Positions 36,993 through 46,784 of a stretch of 60,000 bases of DNA are shown piece after piece (positions within the stretch are counted from its first letter, which is position 1; every line of letters starts with the position of its first letter). Origin of the DNA: Tubulanus polymorphus (Eukaryota > Nemertea > Palaeonemertea > Tubulaniformes > Tubulanidae); NCBI RefSeq assembly GCF_964204645.1, contig NC_134033.1:9398231-9458230 (forward strand), given 5' to 3'. Under the pieces are notes generated by a model that was not told where the DNA came from, did no database searches, and saw nothing but the letters and a program-made list of their open reading frames with translations. A program made the translations under genes and the position numbers.

Positions 36993-37430
36993 TAAATTAT
37001 TCGTGAAATATGGGTCATCTTTAAAAATTTGTTCTACAACATCTTCAGTATCAATTTCATCTATTACAACTTTTGGTAATAATTCGTTAACAATTGTATC
37101 TGTTACTCTAGATTTCATTTTATATAATTCCATAGGTTTATCAGGATATTTTTCTTGTTGTTTTACTAATAGTTTCATAAATTCTTTTCTTTCTGTTCTA
37201 GTTGAAATTCTACCACTTTCAGGAGCTTTTAAATATTTATTTAATTTTTCACGTAATTCAGAATTAATACCATCATAATCATCATCATAATCATCATCTT
37301 CACCTAAATTAGTATTATATGCTGATTCATCATCATTATCAATATTAGCACCTGCATCATTATAATCATCATCAATATATCCTTCATTATCATTTCCCAT
37401 GTCATCCAATGGAATATCTTCTACATCCAT
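36992..37430 (-). pseudogene. acidic protein, 3' end lost
   Basis: Minus-strand gene starting MDVEDIPLDDMGN, with a run of Asp/Asn/Tyr for the first 55 residues, then a Lys/Glu-rich helical part (RTERKEFMKLLVKQQEKYP). The E2 counterpart is at 55913-56314. The last codons of the open frame (36960-36991) are antisense to the HNH gene, so the natural end was removed by the deletion. Function unknown; possibly a virion-associated protein given its neighbours. Confidence 0.6.
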
Positions 37431-37448
37431 TTACATAATAAAAAAAAA

Positions 37449-38837
37449 TTAAAATTTAAAATATAATATTCCTCCGATTACAATTCCTATACAAGTTATA
37501 GCTAATTTAGTATTTTCATGGGATTTATTATCATCATTTAGTTTAATTATATCATGTTGAATTTTATCAGTTTTTATATCTTCTGATGTATTGTAATCTT
37601 TTATTTTAGAATCATTATTTAATTTAATATTTTTAGTTTTAGTTTCAGTTGATTGAATGTGTTTTTTATTTTTTTCGCCTTCCATTAATTTTGGAGCAGT
37701 AATAATCTTTTTATTTATATCATTTAACCCAAATGAATTATTTATTGTTGCAGTTTTAATTAGATTATTATAACCAATTATATTTCCCATCTTCAATACT
37801 AAATCATTAGAAATAATTAATAGATTAGGGCCTATACAATAATTAAGTCTTACATGAGATTTATCTAAATAATTTTGATATCTTATAATGTTTTCTGGAA
37901 TAGATCTATTTTTATCATTATGAATTGAATCTTCAAATAAAACTTTAAATTGTTTTTGTGTATCAAATGATGTATTCAAATTTCCAATTATCGGTGATCT
38001 TGTTTCAACTTGCGCACCTAAAATACAAATTAAATAAGTTCTAATAGATTGATTTATTCTTTCTATACCTGATTTTGTAAAACCTTCACTATTTTCTAAA
38101 ATAAAATAAACCCAACCATTATTGTTTTCTTGTTTTAAATTATCATAAAATTTTGGTAATTTATTGAAATTTAATGTTTCTAAATCCTTTGTTTCTATTT
38201 TACCATAACCTAATTTTTTATTATAGATATTATAAAAACTATTAGATGGTATAGGAAGTGCACAATATTCTGCAATCTTTTTAGGGCAAGGAAGTGATCT
38301 TATTGTTCCAATTTTTATTCTAAAATCAGAATTATTTATATCTATATTAAATTCATTGCAAATTTTATAAAACTTTGATAAATTAATATTATTATCTAAT
38401 TCTTTGAAATACCTAGACCCTGGTAAAGCACACTCTAATTCATTTAATATTATTCTGATTTGAAAGTATGTATGAAATCTAAATAAACTTTGAATTAGTT
38501 TATATTTAGAATTATTCAAATGATCATTCCAACTAATTCCACATCCTGTTGTTGCACAATAAACAGCAAAATTTAATTGATTCTGCCAATACTTCATATT
38601 AGATTTTAATAACCATTGTTTTTCATCTTTCAATTTTTTAAAATTAATCAAATATACATGAAATATATTTTCCATCTTTGCATTAAAATTATTAGTTTCA
38701 GTAACATAAATATATAAATCAATTAATGAATTTAAAACTTCATTTCTATATGTAATATCTTTATTAAAATCTATTGCTGGAATATTATATTTAATTGATT
38801 TATTATATTGGAAAGCTTTTGGAAAACTATCTACCAT
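37449..38837 (-). CDS. conserved Polinton protein, 462 residues
   Basis: Intact minus-strand frame. A helical N-terminus ending in WQNQLNFAVYCATTGCGISW (residues about 85-103) is a block I recognise from animal Polintons, followed by a mixed alpha/beta middle and IIGYNNLIKTATINNSFGL. The tail is Lys/Asp/Thr-rich, and the last 16 residues (ITCIGIVIGGILYFKF) form a membrane segment. E2 has a broken copy at 56330-57383. Function is not established to my knowledge; a tail-anchored virion or membrane component would fit. It sits 18 nt from the acidic gene in a tightly packed co-directional cluster. Confidence 0.7.
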   Translation of the reverse strand: MVDSFPKAFQYNKSIKYNIPAIDFNKDITYRNEVLNSLIDLYIYVTETNNFNAKMENIFHVYLINFKKLKDEKQWLLKSNMKYWQNQLNFAVYCATTGCGISWNDHLNNSKYKLIQSLFRFHTYFQIRIILNELECALPGSRYFKELDNNINLSKFYKICNEFNIDINNSDFRIKIGTIRSLPCPKKIAEYCALPIPSNSFYNIYNKKLGYGKIETKDLETLNFNKLPKFYDNLKQENNNGWVYFILENSEGFTKSGIERINQSIRTYLICILGAQVETRSPIIGNLNTSFDTQKQFKVLFEDSIHNDKNRSIPENIIRYQNYLDKSHVRLNYCIGPNLLIISNDLVLKMGNIIGYNNLIKTATINNSFGLNDINKKIITAPKLMEGEKNKKHIQSTETKTKNIKLNNDSKIKDYNTSEDIKTDKIQHDIIKLNDDNKSHENTKLAITCIGIVIGGILYFKF

Positions 38838-38853
38838 TTATATAATTAAAAAA

Positions 38854-39288
38854 TTAATAATTTATTAATTCTTTTAATAATTTATCTTGTTCTTCAACTG
38901 TTATATGACCATTTAAACTAATTATATAATCTAGTGTGTTCTTTAATTTATTTATTTCTTTTATATTAGTTTTGATTTTTTCTTTATTACTTTTTATATT
39001 TAATTTTGAACTTATACCAGTTAAAACACTTGAACTTAATCCTAATACACCAATTGATATAGCTAAAGGTGTTAATGGACTGAATATTGCTAGAAATGTT
39101 ATTACAGAACTAATTGTAACCGAACCACTTATAATCAAATAATATATAATTTTACTTTTTAAATATTTTTTCTTTTTTATCTTTAAGTCACTTTCAAATT
39201 CTAATATTTGTTTTTCTAAATATATTTTTAATTTAGTTTTATTTATATCATGAGGAATAATATCAATACTATCAACTTTATCTTCCAT
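38854..39288 (-). CDS. two-helix membrane protein, conserved in Polintons
   Basis: 144 residues: a Lys-rich coiled coil (20-50), two membrane helices around 50-95 (IIYYLIISGSVTISSVITFL and TPLAISIGVLGLSSSVLTGI), then a second coiled coil ending in ITVEEQDKLLKELINY. The same order (hairpin of glycine-rich helices, basic helix, short acidic end) is seen in other Polintons. Probably a membrane or virion protein; function not known. Confidence 0.65.
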   Translation of the reverse strand: MEDKVDSIDIIPHDINKTKLKIYLEKQILEFESDLKIKKKKYLKSKIIYYLIISGSVTISSVITFLAIFSPLTPLAISIGVLGLSSSVLTGISSKLNIKSNKEKIKTNIKEINKLKNTLDYIISLNGHITVEEQDKLLKELINY

Positions 39289-39307
39289 TTATTTAGAATA
39301 AAAATTA

Positions 39308-39730
39308 CTAATTAGTAAACTTATAAGCAACAAATATAACAATAACAGTTCCACCTAAAATCCATATTATTTCATATTTCTGTTGTTCTTTACTCGGGGT
39401 ATAATAATCTGATAATTTAGGTTTGTATAGATGTAATTTTTCTTTATTTGTTACTGCGTTATATAAACTCATTGCATCATCAACTGATTGAAAATCTCTA
39501 TGTGAAATCTTCTGATCATATAATTCTTTATTGATGTAATCCATATAGTTTTGTCTCTTTTCTCTATATTCTTCTGCAGCTTTATTGTATTTCTCTAACG
39601 CTAAGTTATGTCTTCTTTGTTCTCCTAATGAACTATTTTTATCAATATGTTTAAATAAATAACCACCACTAGTAAATGCTAAAGCGTTAACAATTGCCGA
39701 TCCTATAATAGTTATAATTGCAGAAGCCAT
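39308..39730 (-). CDS. conserved Polinton membrane protein, 140 residues
   Basis: N-terminal membrane helix (ITIIGSAIVNALAFTSGGYL), then a charged helix with EQRRHNLALEKYNKAAEEY, a middle segment DYINKELYDQKISHRDFQSV, a Pro-containing LSDYYTPSKEQQ, and a C-terminal membrane helix (IIWILGGTVIVIFVAYKF). This pattern is familiar from Polintons/adintovirus-like elements. Function unknown. Confidence 0.7.
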   Translation of the reverse strand: MASAIITIIGSAIVNALAFTSGGYLFKHIDKNSSLGEQRRHNLALEKYNKAAEEYREKRQNYMDYINKELYDQKISHRDFQSVDDAMSLYNAVTNKEKLHLYKPKLSDYYTPSKEQQKYEIIWILGGTVIVIFVAYKFTN

Positions 39731-39758
39731 TTATTTAGCAAAAAAAATTACACACTTC

Positions 39759-39980
39759 TTATATGGGAGGAATATATTTTTGTTTTTCTAAATAATCAAT
39801 AGTTAAATTAGATAAAGTAACTGCTAATGTTAACTTTAAAATATCATTTATATCAAATCTATCAACATTAACACTTCCCATTTTGAATACTTTTTTTAAT
39901 ACCATTGAATAACCAACAGTTCCAACTGATAGTAATGCTCCATTATATAATCCAGTTATTATCCACTTATTATCACTCAT
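39759..39980 (-). CDS. small conserved Polinton membrane protein, 73 residues
   Basis: One N-terminal membrane segment (IITGLYNGALLSVGTVGYSM) followed by FDINDILKLTLAVTLSNLTIDYLEKQKYIPP, which resembles the small membrane proteins next to the preceding gene in other Polintons. It overlaps no neighbour and shares the minus-strand cluster. Confidence 0.6.
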   Translation of the reverse strand: MSDNKWIITGLYNGALLSVGTVGYSMVLKKVFKMGSVNVDRFDINDILKLTLAVTLSNLTIDYLEKQKYIPPI

Positions 39981-40322
39981 TTATTTATCAAAAAAATTAC
40001 TATCATCAAAATATTTAGTTAACTTAGTGATGATTATTTCAACATTTATTTCATTACTAGTTTTATGATTATCATATATTTTGGATAATATGTTTTTGAT
40101 ATCATCAATAATCCCATCTTCATTTAATTCATAATATTCTAAAGGTGATTTAATTAAATCAATTACTTTTTCTATATTATACTTTTCTTTATCAATCATT
40201 GACGCATTGTTAAATGATTTACTTTTTATATCAGTAATTACATCATTTAGTTTAATTCTCATTTCTTTACCATGTTTAAAATCAAATCCAAAACATATAC
40301 TCGGTCCAACAGTTATATTCAT
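39981..40322 (-). CDS. hypothetical protein, 113 residues
   Basis: Directly abuts the previous gene. Starts MNITVGPSICFGFDFKHG, then Lys/Asp/Ile-rich helices. No signal, membrane segment or motif recognised. Confidence 0.5.
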   Translation of the reverse strand: MNITVGPSICFGFDFKHGKEMRIKLNDVITDIKSKSFNNASMIDKEKYNIEKVIDLIKSPLEYYELNEDGIIDDIKNILSKIYDNHKTSNEINVEIIITKLTKYFDDSNFFDK

Positions 40323-40339
40323 TTATATAGTGAAAAAAA

Positions 40340-41380
40340 TTACTCTCTACATCTTATAACTAATTCATAAATTACAGGGAAATTATTTAAATCAATTAAG
40401 TATCCATTATGATTTCTAATTTCTAATCTAAAATTATTAAAACGAGGAATGCATGGTTTGAAATCACATTCTGTTAAATTATAATTTATTTGCGTTCCAA
40501 ATTCTTTAACATTCTTCAATGGTAAAATGTTTAGTAAACCAGAATTACAAGTTATATCTTTAGTTGCTTCGAATGTTTTTGTAGGATCGATTAAATTGCA
40601 ATAGATATAAAAATGTGTAAAAGGCATTATATTTGAAATACCTTCTACGTTTCCTGTACCAATATCTGGTGCAATTCCTAGCAATTTAGCTATAGGTTTT
40701 TTTACCATAAATGCATGTTTGTTTTCACATGTTTTTCCATAAAATGCATTATTCATTAACTTAAAAAAATCCTTCTCAAAATCAGTTTTAGATTTAGTTC
40801 TCTGTGTAGTATTAAAATCTATATATTTTTCTAACCACTTAGATTGATTAAATGAAATATATCTATGTACTTTTTTTAATATCATTCCTTGATTCAAATA
40901 AAACTTCAACATTCTATAATGTACTACATAATTATATTTATCTTCTTGAGTTACCATTAACTTTTCTGTATGAATATGATTATCAGGTTTAATTCTTTTT
41001 TGATAATTTGATAATTCTTCATGTTTAACAGTTTTATGTTCGGGACAATATGCTAGATTTCTAGATTTGAATTTAATATTTTCGGGGTATTCTAAATCTA
41101 CAACAAAGAAGTAACCAGTATCTGAATCATCTGCAATATCTAGAATTCTTTTCTTCCAATCAAATTTATCAATTTGTAAAACTTCAGTTATTTCAAACAT
41201 CCCATAAGGTTGTGGTTCCATCATTGCCCAACCATAAAGGTTATTTGCATCTATATATAATAATTTATATCCAGGATTATCATTTACATTGAAATATCTA
41301 TCACCTAATACACCTGAAACACCTCCTCTTATAGATTTTTCAAATAATAGTAATTGATCTATATTTGTTAACAAATCCAT
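40340..41380 (-). pseudogene. PolB palm fragment fused in frame to a penton-like tail
   Basis: Residues 1-220 are the palm of a protein-primed type family B polymerase: motif A LLYIDANNLYG with Asp44, motif B KLMNNAFYGKTCEN with Lys207 and Tyr214. After about residue 220 the similarity ends and motif C (DTD) is absent. Residues 235-346 instead resemble the C-terminal half of the small jelly-roll (penton-like) protein of Polintons: FYIYCNLIDP, LLNILPLKN, then RLEIRNHNGYLIDLNNFPVI. So a deletion removed the polymerase C-terminus and the start of the next gene, leaving one continuous frame. The true polymerase frame also continues upstream past the first Met towards 41448. Confidence 0.75.
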
Positions 41381-41447
41381 TTTTATATTTGTAAATTTTA
41401 ATCCACAATCCCATGTTAATCCTGGTGATGAATAACAATGACAAGGA

Positions 41448-43799
41448 TCAATATTTTAGGTTTACATCTCTAAACCTTTCAAATATATCGGTTAATAATA
41501 ATACATCTGATTTTAAATATAAATCTACTAATTGTCCATGATTTTTAATTTCGAAATGATTCCAAATATTCAATGTTCTATTATATACTTCATCTTTAAC
41601 ATATTCATTTTTTAATTCATCATAGAATTGTTCTTTCAATAATTCAGTTATTTTAAAATCATTATGATTTTTATAGAAAGAATATGGAATTGCTCCTTTA
41701 TATCTCATTAATTTAAAATCATCATAATTAGGGTAATATTCTTTTAATATCTTTAATTCATCATCAACTAAACTTTTTGATAAATTATCTAATGAACTAT
41801 TTAAAAATCTATATGAATCTATAAATCTTAAACAACCAAATTGGAATGAAATATAATTTTCAGATGTTTTAGCTAGTATTTTTAATTTATAAGTTGGTAT
41901 TTTATCTTTTGATCTATTTGAATTTAATCTTTCTATTTCATTATTAATTTCTTCTATTTTATAGCATAACTGTTTGATAAATAAATGTGCGTCATACCCC
42001 GATAAATTGTGAAATATAATGGGGACAAAATTGATTTTCTTTGCTTGCAAATTACAATTCTCATGTGCAGCCCCTCTAAACTTTCCATTCAAATGATCAT
42101 GGTCTCTTACTTTTTTATCTTTATAATTAAATATCTTTTCACAATAATAACATTTATCTGCAAACTCAAATGCTTCTTTATCTTCTTCTGTCATAATTAT
42201 TTCTTTATTTGTATTCAACTTTTCATTAAATCTTATTTCATATTCAATTAATAAGTCACAAAAATGATTAATAACATTTTCATTTCTATAATGATAATAT
42301 TCACTTTCAATTAGTTCTGGATAATCAGATTTTATATATAACCCAAAAGCAGCAGCTGATTGATGAATCTTTTTAATAGTATTTGTTATTGGTGGTTCTT
42401 CTGAATAATCATTTTCATTAGAATTTAATTTCTTTCTTTTATAATATATATCTTTTCTATCTTTATCTGTTAATTCTTTATTTAATGATTCAAAATCTCC
42501 ATATATTACAAATGGTACTTTATTTTTATAATCATATTTTTTGAATTCTAATATTTTATCTTTTTCATTTGGTAAAACTAATTTACAATAATCATGATTA
42601 TCACATAGTTGTTTATGATTTAATAATGCGCCTTCAGTTCTGAATTTATGTAAACATTTTCTACATAGATATATTTTATTATCAAAATCATTTTCTGATT
42701 TAAAAAATAAATCGATTTGTTTAATCCACATGTAATGATTCTCATAATATAGTATATCTATAACATCATTTGAATCATAATCTTTTGATAGGTATAAAGG
42801 TTCTAATGTATAATGTTTAATATTATTTCCTTTTGTATTTGGTAATTTGATTAAATCAAATACATTTATCTTTAAATTATTATCTCTTTCTATTTTTGGA
42901 ATATTTTTAATTCTAACAGGATACTTATCTATCTTATAATTATTTTCAAATTGTTTATAATGAGTTAATCTATAAGTATGTTTATTATAATCTTCAACTG
43001 GGTGTAAACAACTTATTATAGCCCATAGAAAACATTTATCATCTTCATTTTGTACATTTATTACACCATTAGTTTTAAATGGTAGTTTAATATAACTTGT
43101 TCCATTTATACTATCATCTTTATAATATGATAAATTATTTTCATCAATTGGTTTTGATTTAGTTAACTTATTATATTTTGTGTTATAAACATGTAAAGTT
43201 ATAAATATTATCTCATCAAATATTAAACCAGATCCTTCAAAATATTTCTCTTCTATTTTAGTTTTTATTTCATTATAACATTTATTTAATTTATCATCTA
43301 TATGTTGTTTAGATATAATATGTTGTGAATGAGAATTTATATTATATATTGGTTTATCTTCAGATTTTATAAACTTTACTTTAACTGATATACTAATTTT
43401 TGGATATTCTACGTTTGTAATTATTTTTATTATTTCTTTCATATTTTCTAAATGTTTTTTATTTTCTTCTATTGTTTTTGCTTTATGAAATTTAAACTCA
43501 ATAGCTGCTGGACCAATATCACTGTTAAATGCTTCGGTTATCTCTATATCTTTTTTATTATCTAATGAATTAATATAATTTCTTACATCTTCCATATATG
43601 GTCTTTTATTGTTTAATTTATTTTTTATTCTTTTAATTGTCTTCTGTTTCTTATCGTTATCATTATCAAAATAATCTTCACCTAAAATATCATTATTCTT
43701 ATTTCTAATATGGCTTTTAGATTTTAAATGTTCTTTATAATATCTTTTATCACTGAATGATTGATTACATGTATCACATTTATATTTTTTCTTTTTCAT
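41448..43799 (-). pseudogene. family B DNA polymerase, N-terminal and exonuclease part
   Basis: 783 residues. Order: a C2H2 finger at 7-30; a middle region with CFLWAIISCLHP (Cys256) and YENHYMWIKQ (His355) that looks like a Cys/His domain of its own; a second finger at 379-402; exonuclease I GDFES (Asp435, Glu437); an inserted HNH/endonuclease VII-like unit (Cys550, Cys553, RDHDH at 565-569, Cys582); exonuclease II FHNLSGYDAH (Asn598, Asp603); exonuclease III YLKSD (Tyr761, Asp765). A frameshift near 41440-41450 separates it from the palm part at 40340-41380, so the replicase is broken here. The family replicates Polinton DNA with a protein primer. Confidence 0.85.
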
Positions 43800-43953
43800 T
43801 CTTTAATTCATCTAATTTAGTTTCTAATATATCATCTTTATATTCTAGTTTCAATTTATTCTCTAAATGTGTTATAGTTTTATTGTGTCTTGCTTTTTGA
43901 GACTTGTCTATATCGATATTACATGTTGGGCAGTAGTATTTATTTGCTTCCAT
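43780..43953 (-). CDS. small zinc-finger protein encoded in right TIR
   Basis: 57 residues. The first 38 are the same as the left-end zinc-finger gene (36149), since both lie in the terminal repeat. After LKLEY the tail is KDDILETKLDELKNEKEKI, a short helix. Its end overlaps the PolB start by about 20 nt, suggesting shared transcription with the polymerase. Confidence 0.6.
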   Translation of the reverse strand: MEANKYYCPTCNIDIDKSQKARHNKTITHLENKLKLEYKDDILETKLDELKNEKEKI

Positions 43954-44033
43954 TTTAATACTATATTTTTTATTAAAATTGATTTTAGAAGTTCAATGAT
44001 TTAAATGTTATTCATATATGTGAATATTTTAAG

Positions 44034-44301
44034 AGTAATAGGGGTTTAGTTGTTTCAGGCTAAAGGTTGAACGGGCGGGTGAGTAAAAATGAAAAAACAT
44101 AAAAATAATAACAATTTCTACTTGAATTAGGAGCGAAACTCATAAAAATGAAAAATAAATTCGAGCGTGTGAGAATTTATTTTTCATTTTTATGAGTTTT
44201 GCGAGTAATTCAAGTAGAAATTGTTATTATTTTTATGTTTTTTCATTTTTACGAGCTCGACCGTTCGACCTTTGGCCTGAAACAACTAAACCCCTATTAC
44301 T
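44034..44301 (-). repeat. E1 right palindromic terminus (complete)
   Basis: The segment reads as one imperfect palindrome centred near 44167. Inner arm AGTAATAGGGGTTTAG at 44034 and outer arm CTAAACCCCTATTACT ending at 44301 pair, as do the 50-nt AT-rich stems and the CTCATAAAAATGAAAAATA core. The arms differ mainly where the inner side reads GAACGGGCGGGTGAG and the outer side CGAGCTCGACCGTTCG. Confidence 0.85.
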
Positions 44302-44812
44302 ATTAGACTTTTGTATACTATAAAATAGATTAGTGACTATTATGGTTTGTGAGACAATTTATTTAACCTTTTAAAAGAGGTGTACATTTTCAATTATCGT
44401 GATAAAAACACTATGTGCAATATGTAAATATGTACATAAATCATACATTAGTTATTCCTTTTTTAAAATAATAATTATCTATATTATTCAATACAAGACT
44501 TATGGCGTTTGGACGAAGCAGGATCCACTTTCTTGAGGCCAGGTCTAAAAAAAATCTTATTCTTTATGGAGGTGGCGAGTGCCAGGGTCTTTGGACACAT
44601 AGATGGGGGCAAGATACTAAAGCCAGGACGAGGAGATCGTGCAGGGAGGCACTCGATATGACGTTACACAGTGAGGACCTGAGGAAAAGATGCGCCGGAG
44701 CTCGGGTGACTGTGAGGTGCGGCGTCGAGTCAAGGGCCCTAACTCGATAGATCTCATGGCGGATACCTGTCCTGTCTGGTCTGTGTAATTTGGTCAATAG
44801 TTAAGATTTACC
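44302..44812. other. flank between E1 and LTR fragment
   Basis: An 82-codon plus-strand frame (44502-44750) has no recognised domain. It does not resume the A' sequence interrupted at 35860, so the two sides of E1 do not form one target site. Confidence 0.4.
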
Positions 44813-46168
44813 TGTGACACTTGCTTCCTCCTCCCCAATTCCTTTTATGAACTCTAACTTTTTGTCTTTGAAGCTGTCCGTCCCTTCGGCAGAAACTTTG
44901 TAGTTCCACTCCCCGGGACTACAGGACCAAGGCAGACCCTGTAGCCACGCTTATTGAGGGAAAACTTGACGGTCGTGACACCTATCGGTCGCTAGCAGAG
45001 GATGACACTAAATCGCGGACGCGTACCGGCTACAAATTGGTGGCAGCGGTTGGATGGATTGCTTTCAGAGACTTTTTTTATCCACTATTTTTTTTTTCTG
45101 TTTCTCTTAACCTTCCCATGACAATGATAACCATATATAACATTTAAACATAAGGCGTATTAATTAGTTATACTAAAACACATACAAATTGCGTGACACG
45201 TGAAATGACTCCCTGTGACTATCCTGATGCCGGGGTTCCAAGACCCGTAGATGCACCCGCCGGTGATGAGTTTACTCGACCAGTTGATGTGAACAGGTCA
45301 CGTTCCTTCCATACTGATGCCTCTGGTCAGATGTCCCGTAACGTAACCTGTAAAGTAAAACCAGATTGTTACAATGGAGATGAACCGTGGAACGATTACT
45401 TTTTGACGTTTGAGACTTTTTTCTCATCTACGCTGCGCGGCGAGACAATTGGCGTGTAATTTGACAAGAGATGAAATAGCTGATTATATTCAATTGTGTA
45501 CAGCCCTGGAGAATAGATTTGGACCTAGCCATAGAGCCGAAATTCACTTAGCGGAATTACGGTCGCGTCGACGTAAGTGCGGTGAATCGTTAAAAGAATT
45601 AGGTCAAACTATCTTGATGATGGGAAGATTGGCTTACCCAGACCTAACCCCTAAGCAGAGGGAACGTCTTCGCAGAAATCATTTCATTGAAATTCTACCG
45701 GAAGTCGAGACTCGCGTTATGAAGTACCAAAAAGATACAAGTTCATTCGATGCCCTGGTAAATAATGCCCTCGAGCTAGAGAGTATACATACGATGGAAA
45801 GCAACCGCCATCTTGAAAACATGATGTCACAGATAAACGCAGTCACCTCTAGGGGTTCCGAAGATTCCAAGGCCATTCAACAGCTGCCCAACGCAGTTTC
45901 TCGGTTAGCCGCAGACGTTCGAACGATGAAGATGCAAGACCCGAACTTAACTGAAGGCTGTAGATGTTACAATTGTGACCAATTAGGCCATATCCGGATC
46001 AACTGTCCACACCTCAGACATCGAGGACAGGCTCCTCACAAACCGTGGGAGCAAACTAAGCCAAATTCGTCAAAGACCATGGGAAAATAGGTGCTGTTAC
46101 TCCTGAGAGGGAAGGGGTAACACCCAGACGGACGCATCCTCACCAACCTATCAAATCTAATCCACCTG
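44813..46168 (+). mobile_element. Ty3-like LTR retrotransposon, 5' fragment
   Basis: Ends of a possible 5' LTR: about 44813 (TGTGACAC) to TACA at 45034; the left edge is uncertain. A primer-binding-site candidate TGGTGGCAGCGGTTGG starts at 45038. A gag follows and then the sequence is cut by E2 at 46169, so no protease, RT or integrase remains. Confidence 0.55.
45193..46090 (+). pseudogene. retrotransposon Gag with CCHC knuckle
   Basis: Two overlapping frames (45193-45459 and 45410-46090) make one Gag broken near 45440, where a few residues also seem missing. It has WNDYFLTFETFF, then ACNLTRDEIADYIQLCTALENRFG, a basic helical region, and a zinc knuckle CYNCDQLGHIRINCP (C-x2-C-x4-H-x4-C). It packages retroelement RNA into particles. 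The downstream pol is gone. Confidence 0.8.
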
Positions 46169-46573
46169 AGTAATAGGGATAATAGGCTTTCAAGCCAAAG
46201 GTCGAACGGTCGAGCTCATTAAAAAACAAAACATTAAAAGTAATTTAAAACTATAATATATTTTCATAACCGTGTGTATTTTATATTATAACTAAATATT
46301 TATTCTAAGATATCAATAATTTAAAAAGCATATTGTATTAAATCAATTGGTCGCTCCACTTCGCTACCGCTCTGCTCCGCGACCAATTGATTTATTTACA
46401 ATACACAAATTCATATAATCAAATATATTTTAATAATAATAATTATTCTATTATTCAACTGAAATACACACGGTTATGAAAATATATTATAGTTTTAAAT
46501 TACTTTTAATATTTGTTATTTAATGAACTCGACCATTCAACCTTTAACCTGAAAGCCTATTATCCCTATTACT
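46169..46573 (+). repeat. E2 left palindromic terminus
   Basis: A 405 bp imperfect palindrome: outer arm AGTAATAGGGATAATAGG at 46169, inverse at 46573. Stems of about 50 nt pair around CATAACCGTGTGTATT (near 46266) and AATACACACGGTTATG (near 46463). The tip is a GC-rich stem AAATCAATTGGTCGC / GCGACCAATTGATTT around 46366. The core differs from E1 and E3; the arms' outer 40-50 bp are shared. Confidence 0.85.
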
Positions 46574-46784
46574 CCTAAAATATTCATGTAAATGAATAAC
46601 ATTTAAAAGTGTAAGCTCTTATAGAATAGATATATAGATATATTTACAACATTATTTCAATATTTATATTTGTGTGAGTTAGATTTTTAAACATTAAAAG
46701 TGTTAGTAAAGTGTGATTGAAATAATGCATGATATAAATCATTGAACTTCTAAAATCAATTTAGTAAAAAAATACATATAATAA

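Larger units (their letters stand above)
35861..44301. mobile_element. Polinton-like element E1, internally deleted
   Basis: 8.4 kb, strongly AT-rich, with inverted ends of about 400 bp (35861-36262 and 43851-44260, the right side extending to 44301). Gene content (PolB, conserved Polinton membrane proteins, penton-like tail) places it with Polintons/Mavericks, endogenous DNA-virus-like elements. Two deletions are visible: near 36990, where HNH is joined to the far end of the acidic-protein gene, and inside 40340-41380, where PolB is joined to a penton-like tail. Integrase, ATPase and capsid genes are absent. Both deletions fall where E2 or Polinton family members carry extra sequence. Confidence 0.85.

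Noticed and set aside
36992-37278. C-terminal part of the long HNH frame in E1
   Set aside because: It is antisense to the acidic-protein gene and arises from the deletion junction.
44502-44750. 82-residue plus-strand protein
   Set aside because: No recognised domain; kept only as part of the flank description.
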